Below, piece after piece: positions 51,558 through 57,874 of a DNA stretch of 64,000 nt. Each line of letters starts with the position of its first letter. Positions within the stretch are counted from its first letter, which is position 1. The notes beneath the pieces are model-generated. The model worked only from the letters and a program-made list of their open reading frames with translations. It was not told where the DNA came from and ran no database searches. Origin of the DNA: Cupriavidus sp. WKF15 (GTDB lineage Bacteria; Pseudomonadota; Gammaproteobacteria; Burkholderiales; Burkholderiaceae); the NCBI RefSeq assembly GCF_029278605.1, contig NZ_CP119574.1:124001-188000 (forward strand), written 5' to 3'. The translations under genes and the position numbers were made by a program.

Positions 51558-52352
51558 TCATGCGGCTTTCGCGCGCTTACGTGGCGACTTCGCTGGCAGC
51601 TTGTAGCCGAAGCGCTCCCAGGCTGCCGGATCGACCGGCAGTGGGTTCGTCCGGCCGGCGGCCAGATTCACGAAAGCACCGCAGTACTGCAGCGTGCCGG
51701 TGCGAAAGAGCGTCCAGAGCAGGTTGTAAGCCTGCACGGCGATGGCCTGATTGATGACCAGCGACTGCTTGCGCAGTGCATCGGCCATCGAGCAGGACGG
51801 CGCCGTATCCGCCTTGTCCCCTTTCGGGTTCAGCAGTTCCGGGAACAGATCGCCCACATGAGGCAACCGCTCGGCGGCCTTGCCTCGGACCTGACCAAGA
51901 ATGACCTGGCCGCTATCCGATTCGTTGCCGCAGTCGAGGTAGTAGCCACCGGTTCCGCGTTGCATCGACCCAAGGATGGCCTTACGGGCCGCCCGCGTGT
52001 CGACGCAACCGACCACCAGGTCGCACACGAAGCGGTCTTTGCTACCGATCCGGCGTGTTTCCGCTTCCCAGCGGGTACCCATCAGGTTATTCAACCGGTT
52101 CACCAGCAACGTAGCCTTGTACTGGCCTACGTCCACCGGATAGAACCCCTGGCGGCCCACGTTGGTTTCGCTCACCGTGTCGTCGTCATACACCGTGCAG
52201 TCAATGCCACCGGGATGGCCGAGCTCCAACATCGCATGGTGCAGCCGGGCGAGATTCGGCAGCAAGGCGCTTCCGGTACCGCCGGCGCCGACAACCGCCA
52301 CACTCCACGCACGCTGGGTCATCGCAACGGGGATCTGATGAACGAGGCTCAT
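51558..52352 (-). CDS. PRTRC ThiF-family E1-like protein
   Basis: This 264-residue protein has the ThiF/E1 adenylation fold. It shows VAVVGAGGTGSALLPNLAR (GxGxxG at 22-27) and YDDDTVSETNVGRQGF with D56/D58, N64, R67 and Q68, the ATP/Mg-binding residues of E1 enzymes. Further motifs are VVGCVDTRAARKAI and a possible active-site region SCSMADALRKQSLVINQ. The zinc CxxC pairs of larger E1s are absent. It overlaps the JAB gene in ATGA. In PRTRC cassettes this protein is expected to activate the ubiquitin-like protein C. Confidence 0.92.
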   Translation of the reverse strand: MSLVHQIPVAMTQRAWSVAVVGAGGTGSALLPNLARLHHAMLELGHPGGIDCTVYDDDTVSETNVGRQGFYPVDVGQYKATLLVNRLNNLMGTRWEAETRRIGSKDRFVCDLVVGCVDTRAARKAILGSMQRGTGGYYLDCGNESDSGQVILGQVRGKAAERLPHVGDLFPELLNPKGDKADTAPSCSMADALRKQSLVINQAIAVQAYNLLWTLFRTGTLQYCGAFVNLAAGRTNPLPVDPAAWERFGYKLPAKSPRKRAKAA

Positions 52353-52993
52353 GCGACCTCCCCGTAAGCTGCCGTTGCACGAACCCACGCGACCGGGATC
52401 GGATTGACGTCTTCCATGATCCCCTTCGCGCACAGGCGCAGTGCCAGTGACGGATACTGACGGTCACACTCACCAACGACCAATGCAAACTTCACGTCGA
52501 AACGGTCGTCGGCATTATCGGTCGAGGAGAAGCACGCTCGATGGCGCCCATGCGAATGGCAGTCCATCACCAACACCTCTGCCTCTTCCAGCCGCGGCCG
52601 GTCGTAACGAAGGTGGCCCGGGCCGTGCTCCAAGATTCGCACCGGAATGAGCCGGAACGCGCAGGTCTGGCTGTTCCAGACAATCCACGCGCCCGTCTCG
52701 TTCGGGTGGGCTTCGCGAGCCATTCGGGCGAACTGCCCAATTAACTCCAGCGGTACCTGACCGCAGTGAAGCTCCGTGGCCGGCTGGACAGCACCGTACG
52801 GGATCGGCGTCTCGAATACATAGGATGCCAGCCGGCGGACCAGGCGAATCCACGGGCGAGAGATTTCAAGGAAAATTCCGTTCTGGCCAATCAGGAGCCG
52901 TTCCCCGGACGTCTGCATTGGGTGCAGATCGCCAAAGCGCGGAACCATGACGGTCGGAAAGGACTGTTGCAGGGCAATATCAGCAGGATGCAT
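52349..52993 (-). CDS. PRTRC protein A, JAB/MPN-type metalloprotease
   Basis: The 214-residue protein has a JAMM motif: Glu99 in HPNETGAWIVW, then H146-S-H148, Ser156 and Asp159 in CHSHGRHRACFSSTD. That is the complete E / HxH / SxxD zinc site of deubiquitinase-like JAB domains. The ATG at 52993 is preferred over a TTG at 52999 and follows the B stop with a gap of two bases (TGATCATG). Predicted role: processing or removal of the ubiquitin-like protein C. Confidence 0.9.
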   Translation of the reverse strand: MHPADIALQQSFPTVMVPRFGDLHPMQTSGERLLIGQNGIFLEISRPWIRLVRRLASYVFETPIPYGAVQPATELHCGQVPLELIGQFARMAREAHPNETGAWIVWNSQTCAFRLIPVRILEHGPGHLRYDRPRLEEAEVLVMDCHSHGRHRACFSSTDNADDRFDVKFALVVGECDRQYPSLALRLCAKGIMEDVNPIPVAWVRATAAYGEVA

Positions 52994-52995
52994 GA

Positions 52996-53715
52996 TCAAT
53001 GGTTGAGCTTGCCGGCGATGAGATCGGCCAGCGTGAAGTTCATGGGGATGAGGACGGTCTTGGGGTAGTTGGGAAACTTCCCCTCAAGCATGTCCTTCCA
53101 GAAGGCGTAAGCGCCGCGCTCGTAGTTCACGCGCTGGCCACCCACATTGGGGTGAGTGAATGCAGAGTTGAAGAAACTCTCTTCCCATCCGGTAATGGAA
53201 GCCACGTCGATCTGCTTGGGCACGTGTGCGCTCCCGATGCAGATCTTTCCCTGGTCCCAGGTGTTGAAGTACGGAGGCTCATGCAGGACCGTGGTCGGCG
53301 CCGGGCGATCTTCGCCGCCCAGCGCAAAGACTCGGAATCCCGCATGAGACGCCTGGAATACCAGCGCCGGATGCGGAACGACAGCGCTGCGTTTGCCAAG
53401 CTCCTTGCAATCGAAGAAGACGCGTTGTTGGCCCGCCGGACACCACCACGTCACCGCGGTGGGACTGATCGACAAGACGTTCGGCGTCAGGAATTCGCCT
53501 TTCGGCAGCGCTTCCTTGGCAACCTGCCGCACGGCGTAGATCAGCGCCTGCCGGTTGAGCGGCGTGCCAGGTCCCATCACCGGACGCCCGCCCACATCCT
53601 GTTGGATGACGTGGGCGGTTGCGTACGAGAACTGCTCGGGCCGAGCGCCGTAAAGCAAAATGGCCCCTTGCAGGGCCACATCGTGCGACCGTGAGGCGGT
53701 CAGAATACTGGCCAT
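52996..53715 (-). CDS. PRTRC protein B, E2-like (Prok-E2_D type)
   Basis: The 239-residue protein contains PPYFNTWDQGKICIGSAHVP. This matches the E2 active-site layout (HPN-x-GxICL), with Cys159 as the likely thioester-forming residue. A C-terminal helix region follows (GWEESFFNSAFTHPNVGG). PRTRC-B proteins have been placed in the prokaryotic E2 superfamily as far as I recall. It lies 8 bases after F and is coupled to A and ThiF. It would receive the Ub-like protein from ThiF. Confidence 0.88.
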   Translation of the reverse strand: MASILTASRSHDVALQGAILLYGARPEQFSYATAHVIQQDVGGRPVMGPGTPLNRQALIYAVRQVAKEALPKGEFLTPNVLSISPTAVTWWCPAGQQRVFFDCKELGKRSAVVPHPALVFQASHAGFRVFALGGEDRPAPTTVLHEPPYFNTWDQGKICIGSAHVPKQIDVASITGWEESFFNSAFTHPNVGGQRVNYERGAYAFWKDMLEGKFPNYPKTVLIPMNFTLADLIAGKLNH

Positions 53716-53723
53716 GAGGCCTC

Positions 53724-54863
53724 CTATGAAGAAATGAGAGTGAGAACGCGGTCGAGGGCACCGATGATCCGCAGCATCCCGTCCAAATCACGGAACTGCC
53801 GGCGAATAGCGTCGGCCTCGCTCGCTAGAGGAATGAAGCACTGGAAAAGCGTCGCATCACCGGAGTTGTTGATGCAGTCGTAGTGGTCGTCCAGGAGTTC
53901 CGAGACGTAGTCACTATCGCTGAACGCGATGATTGCGGCCGAGTAGGCTGGCTCAGCCCACTGCGAGCCTTCAAGCGCTGACCGCTCGCCCTGTTGGGCA
54001 ACGAGCAACTGCAGGTCGGCAAGCGCCCCACATAGCTCCCCTACCCAGCCGTCTTGCGAACGCGACAGCGCGCGCAGACAACGGCGGCTTAGCGTGCGCA
54101 GGTGGGCCGACGCCGAATTGGTATGGCAGAACTTCGGCAACGTGTCATCGGGTGCCAGTTCAGGGCGCACGACGGACGGCAGGTAGCGCTCGATATCGGA
54201 ATCGTCCTCTCCGAAGCGCTCTTTCAAGAAGCTCCGTGCATCGTCGTCATCGGTGAGCGTGGAATCAAACTCCCAATGCCAGCGCGCGAACATGTCCAGC
54301 AACTCATCCGGCGTGCGGAGGTACAACGACTTGCCCGCCGCGGCATTGATGATGCCCATTGCCGTGTAGAGCAACGATGGGTGCGCCGCTCGCAATGCCT
54401 GCGCGCGCTCCATGCCGATGACATAGGTCTCGTCGCCGGGCAAGTCAATGCCCAGGTACAGCGGGTTGTCCAACTCTTCGTCCCAGCCGAACTGGCTCAC
54501 CTGATCAGCTACTGCAGATTGATCGACCAGCGACAGGCTGAACTGCAACCGCTGGCACTTCGGCATGCGAGCGCCAATCCACGCGAACATCGCCTGCGCG
54601 AAGGCATCACCTGCACCCGTTGGATCGACGACATCCCGAGCGCGCAGCACGCCGGTCGCGAACTGCACGCGAACCAGGTCCGTGAAGTCCACATCCTCAG
54701 GGTAGGCGAGAGCGGCCTTGCCGGGGACCCCTGCTGGGATGACCGGCAGCGTCAGAAAATCATGGGCAGGTCGATGTTGGGCAGCGGAATGCTGTCGCGA
54801 TGACGACCATGCGGGTTGTCCTCCAACGTCTTCAAAAACAAACGACCGAGGATCGAACAGCAT
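53724..54863 (-). CDS. PRTRC protein F
   Basis: This 379-residue protein begins MLFDPRSFVFEDVGGQPAW. Its typical segments are TLPVIPAGVPGKAALAY, VRVQFATGVLRARDV and DPLxxGDAFAQAMFAWIGA-like (here DPTGAGDAFAQAMFAW). The C-terminal half is helical and acidic (DDDDARSFLKERFGEDDSDIERYL). The role is unknown. It is the first gene of the F-B-A-ThiF message and stands directly behind a strong terminator-like hairpin, with GAGGAG before the ATG. Confidence 0.85.
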   Translation of the reverse strand: MLFDPRSFVFEDVGGQPAWSSSRQHSAAQHRPAHDFLTLPVIPAGVPGKAALAYPEDVDFTDLVRVQFATGVLRARDVVDPTGAGDAFAQAMFAWIGARMPKCQRLQFSLSLVDQSAVADQVSQFGWDEELDNPLYLGIDLPGDETYVIGMERAQALRAAHPSLLYTAMGIINAAAGKSLYLRTPDELLDMFARWHWEFDSTLTDDDDARSFLKERFGEDDSDIERYLPSVVRPELAPDDTLPKFCHTNSASAHLRTLSRRCLRALSRSQDGWVGELCGALADLQLLVAQQGERSALEGSQWAEPAYSAAIIAFSDSDYVSELLDDHYDCINNSGDATLFQCFIPLASEADAIRRQFRDLDGMLRIIGALDRVLTLISS

Positions 54864-54883
54864 TGTTGAGTCTCCTCAGAATG

Positions 54884-54908
54884 AAAAAAAACCGCCCTTT
54901 CGGGCGGC
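54884..54908 (-). terminator. strong terminator between PRTRC C and F
   Basis: On the minus strand CCGCCC-GAAA-GGGCGG is followed by eight T. It ends only about 20 bases before the F start codon, so it separates E-C from F-B-A-ThiF and can act as an attenuator of the latter. Confidence 0.9.
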
Positions 54909-54956
54909 TTCGTGTTCGGATGGCTGAACTGTCCGGTGGACAGCGCCTTCATCAGA

Positions 54957-55181
54957 TCAGACTTGCGCATAGGCGCCCTTCGCGCCGGCGGCGCGAACGA
55001 ACGTGTAGTGCGCGACATCGCCCTTGTGCTCGGGGCCATCCACCGCAGCGGTGGTCAGCTCCGGGTACTGGGCGGAATAAACGTCGCGTACCTGTTCCGG
55101 GGAAAACGTCGGGCCCGGGTCCATCAGCGTCATGCCGTTGTAGGAGAACTCGCGCTTGAGCTTCTTGACTTCGATAGCCAT
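54957..55181 (-). CDS. PRTRC protein C, ubiquitin-like
   Basis: This 74-residue protein begins MAIEVKKLKREFSYNGMTLMDPGPTFSPEQVRDVYSAQYPELTTAAV, a beta-grasp-like pattern known as the Prok_Ub type. The C-terminus reads HYTFVRAAGAKGAYAQV, with Gly66 and Gly69 five to eight residues before the end. If a JAB protease trims the last residues, a terminal Gly would be exposed for E1 activation. The gene follows E by 11 bases. Confidence 0.88.
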   Translation of the reverse strand: MAIEVKKLKREFSYNGMTLMDPGPTFSPEQVRDVYSAQYPELTTAAVDGPEHKGDVAHYTFVRAAGAKGAYAQV

Positions 55182-55192
55182 TGCGATCCTCC

Positions 55193-55645
55193 TTAACCGA
55201 GCAAATCAGACAGGTTGGTGCCGGCCGGTTCGGCAGGCTGCGCGGGCTCGGCTTTCGCCTCAGTGCCAGCGTTTGCACCTTCATCGCCCTCATCGTCCTC
55301 GTCGCTGGCATCAGCCGACGACGAAGCTGACGAGGGGGAGGCCTTGACCAGCGCCTTCGTCGCCTTGACGGACTGCGTGGACTTGGCCGCATCCAGAATC
55401 GACTTCGTGGCCTCGGCCTGCTCGGCCAGAGACTGGCGAGCGTCGGTAACCGTGGCGACCGCGTCAGCAAAGCCAGCATCGAGCTCCGCCGGCGACGCCG
55501 ACAACGCCAGAGGCGTTGTGAGCGCACCGTCCGTCGGGTTCTTGATGACCGGCACGACGACAACAGACATCGTATCGCCCTGCATGGTGAGGGTGAGCAC
55601 GACCTTTTCGCTCGCGCGAACGAGCGGAACAAGTTCCGAGAACAT
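55193..55645 (-). CDS. PRTRC protein E
   Basis: The 150-residue protein begins MFSELVPLVRASEKVVLTLTMQGDTMSVVVVPVIKNPTDGALTTPLALSASPAELDAGF. A Ser/Ala/Asp/Glu-rich disordered region follows (SSSADASDEDDEGDEGANAGTEAK), and the end is NLSDLLG. The start at 55645 fits the conserved MFSEL beginning. The function is unknown. It is co-transcribed with C. Confidence 0.86.
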   Translation of the reverse strand: MFSELVPLVRASEKVVLTLTMQGDTMSVVVVPVIKNPTDGALTTPLALSASPAELDAGFADAVATVTDARQSLAEQAEATKSILDAAKSTQSVKATKALVKASPSSASSSADASDEDDEGDEGANAGTEAKAEPAQPAEPAGTNLSDLLG

Positions 55646-55662
55646 GGGGGGATTCCTTAAGA

Positions 55663-55694
55663 ATAGAGAGAAAGAGAGGCGCACGCGGCGCCTC
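55663..55694 (-). terminator. terminator-like hairpin between ParB and E
   Basis: On the minus strand GAGGCGC-N5-GCGCCTC is followed by TCTTTCTCTCTATTCTT, 12 bases after the ParB stop and about 18 bases before the E start. Confidence 0.72.
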
Positions 55695-55706
55695 AGGGAA
55701 GATGAA

Positions 55707-57371
55707 TCAGAAGCAAAGGACCTTGGGCACCTTGCCGCTGTAGTCGAAGCCTTCCACGTTGAGAAGTGCCTCGATCAGTTCCGGTTTGGATTTGTTGAAC
55801 GCCTTGGCGAAGTTGTCACCAAGCGCGGCGCGCAAGCCGAGTTCGTCGGCAAGCACCTTCATCTCGGACTTCGTGAGCATCTCCAGGAAGTCCTTCGACT
55901 TCTGAAGATTCCAGTGCTGGCGCAGGTCAAGCTTGTGGTACTGGCACAGCGCCACCAGGTGGCTGACGTCAATCCCTTCGATTGCAGCCACGGTGAGCGC
56001 AATGGTCAGGTTCTGGCGCTTGCCCGCGTCCAGATCGTGGACTGCTGACAGGTTCTTCTTGATGTCCGTGGCCGACGACTTCTCGTCCACCAGTTTCTCG
56101 AAGATTTTCCCCATCGTGTCACCGGCAATGTGGCGGGACAGGCCCGTCAGTGCCATCGCCAGCAGATAGGTGTTGGCCGTGTCAGCACTGGCCGCGGCCT
56201 CGCGACGCAATGCCTTGCGCCACAGCGCGGTCCGGTAGGCTTTCACCTTCTCGGATTCGCTGATCTGCGTGACGGGCTTTTCCTCGGCCGTAGCCTTGGT
56301 GGTTCCCTTCGACGCAGCCTGTGCGCTCGCCGCAGCTTTCGCGGGCGCCTGGGTGGCCGCCTTGGTGTCGCGCTCCGCCTTCAGACGTGCCGCGACCTTT
56401 TTGGTGTTGCACGCCGTATCGAAGCATTGGCCGCGATAGACCTTGCCCATGCTGTCCGGCAAGGCGCTAACGGCCGCCCCGAAATTCTCGCAGGCGTGAC
56501 AGGCTTTCGCCTGTTCCTCGCCAACGCCGGTTGGGCCGTCCACCACCAGTTGCACACGCGTGTGGTTGTCCCCCGCGCGCACAATCCGGATCACCGGGTA
56601 CTCATCCTTCAGGCCGTAGGCAACCGTTTCCAGTTGTTTATCGGTCTTCTGGCTGTAGCACGCTCGGTTGGTGCAATTGCCGGTGGCAATGGCTTCACCG
56701 AACATCTCCGTCTGCAACGACGAATTGTGCGGGCAGGCAGCGCAGTCGGCCTTGTCGAAGATGGCCGTGGCGAGGCTGCACGCGGCGGCCTCGATGGTCT
56801 TCTTCAGTTCGGCGATCGACTTCTTCTCGGCGATGATGACCGGCAGGAGCTTGTCCTGCTTGTCCTTAGCCAGGGTAGCCAGGAGTTCGGCGTGACCAAG
56901 CTGGAGCGCGCGCGTGTTGAGCGCGTCGAGCACGGCTTCGCTGCAGTTCATCAGCGCCAGACGCTTGTCCAGCGTGGAGCGGGACCAGCCGAGTACGCGG
57001 GCAGCCTCATCGCGGTCGCCCTTGAGTTGACCGACAATCCGCGCGGCGGCCACGGCTTCCTCGGAGGGCGCCATGTCCGCACGCTGGACGTTCTCGATGA
57101 GTGCGAGCCGGTCGGCTTCCTCTTCGGACATCTCGCGAATGGTGACGGGGATTTCGTAGTAGTCGCCGTGTGCTTCCTTGGCGGCGCGCAGGCGACGCTC
57201 ACCGGCCACCAGCTCGTAACTGTCACCTCCCAGTGGGCGGATCAGGATCGGCTGGATGACACCGTTCTCGCGAACGGAATCGGTGAGTTCTGCCATTTCG
57301 GCAGGATCGAAATACTTGCGCGGATTGCGGCCAGGATTGATCTTGCCAACGGCGATAGTGGGGTTCAGCAT
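55707..57371 (-). CDS. PRTRC ParB-family protein
   Basis: The 554-residue protein has N-terminal ParB boxes GRNPRKYFDPAEMAELTDSV, LVAGERRLRAAKEA and LIENVQRADMAPSEEAVAA, then an HTH (RDEAARVLGWSRSTLDKRLALM). A Cys-rich zinc-like region follows at about 230-340 (CAACPHNSS, CTNRACY, CHACENF, CFDTACN). The Lys/Ala-rich linker and a helical C-terminus complete it. It is about twice the length of ordinary ParB. No ParA is adjacent. ParB CTPase-clamp function at an unknown site is likely. Confidence 0.92.
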   Translation of the reverse strand: MLNPTIAVGKINPGRNPRKYFDPAEMAELTDSVRENGVIQPILIRPLGGDSYELVAGERRLRAAKEAHGDYYEIPVTIREMSEEEADRLALIENVQRADMAPSEEAVAAARIVGQLKGDRDEAARVLGWSRSTLDKRLALMNCSEAVLDALNTRALQLGHAELLATLAKDKQDKLLPVIIAEKKSIAELKKTIEAAACSLATAIFDKADCAACPHNSSLQTEMFGEAIATGNCTNRACYSQKTDKQLETVAYGLKDEYPVIRIVRAGDNHTRVQLVVDGPTGVGEEQAKACHACENFGAAVSALPDSMGKVYRGQCFDTACNTKKVAARLKAERDTKAATQAPAKAAASAQAASKGTTKATAEEKPVTQISESEKVKAYRTALWRKALRREAAASADTANTYLLAMALTGLSRHIAGDTMGKIFEKLVDEKSSATDIKKNLSAVHDLDAGKRQNLTIALTVAAIEGIDVSHLVALCQYHKLDLRQHWNLQKSKDFLEMLTKSEMKVLADELGLRAALGDNFAKAFNKSKPELIEALLNVEGFDYSGKVPKVLCF

Positions 57372-57409
57372 GATGGGTTCTCCGGAACGGAAAAGGGAAC
57401 CCGTCGCCG

Positions 57410-57431
57410 CATCGGGAACAGGTTCCCGATG
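57410..57431 (-). promoter_or_regulatory. leader hairpin before the ParB gene
   Basis: CATCGGGAAC-AG-GTTCCCGATG is a 10-bp perfect stem about 38 bases before the ATG. Confidence 0.7.
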
Positions 57432-57449
57432 GGATAAGAAGGAAGGCAT

Positions 57450-57874
57450 GGCGGCCCGGCAAAGCGGGAAGCCAAGTTACGGCAAAAATCTATGCACCGG
57501 TGGTGCGAGGTCGATGCGTCGGAGACGCGGAAGTAGCCGAAAGAATAACGGATTTGTGTTGACTGCGCCAGTCGCCCCGTGGAGATGGTCGATTGAGGGG
57601 CTTCCCAACTCCTGTCGGCAACCGGTTGAATCTGCGACCCACTACCGCCATTCGACCTTGCCTCGCCTCAACAGCCGCACTCATGGTAGAGCAGTCAATA
57701 GTTATCCGGGGGCCAATCGGCAAGAACTCGCCCAAGCGAACCGCCACTCACGGCGAACCGCGCCGATCGACCAAGATGCTTGGGAGCGGCCCCTTCCTTT
57801 TGTGCTAACGTACTGACCCCAAGCCGTCTTCATCTGCCTAGCCGAGCGCGTAGTTGCCGCAGAAGGTATATGCA
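57450..57874. other. divergent region between ParB and Mg2+ ATPase genes
   Basis: It contains the seventh palindrome and presumably divergent promoters. No gene is recognised. Beyond 57.6 kb the leader and palindrome pattern is not seen again, so this is the likely edge of the PRTRC block. Confidence 0.5.
57511..57530 (-). repeat. TCGATGCGTC palindrome, copy 7
   Basis: TCGATGCGTC-GGA-GACGCGG lies about 140 bases upstream of the ParB start and has the same sequence as copy 2 except its last base. Confidence 0.82.
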
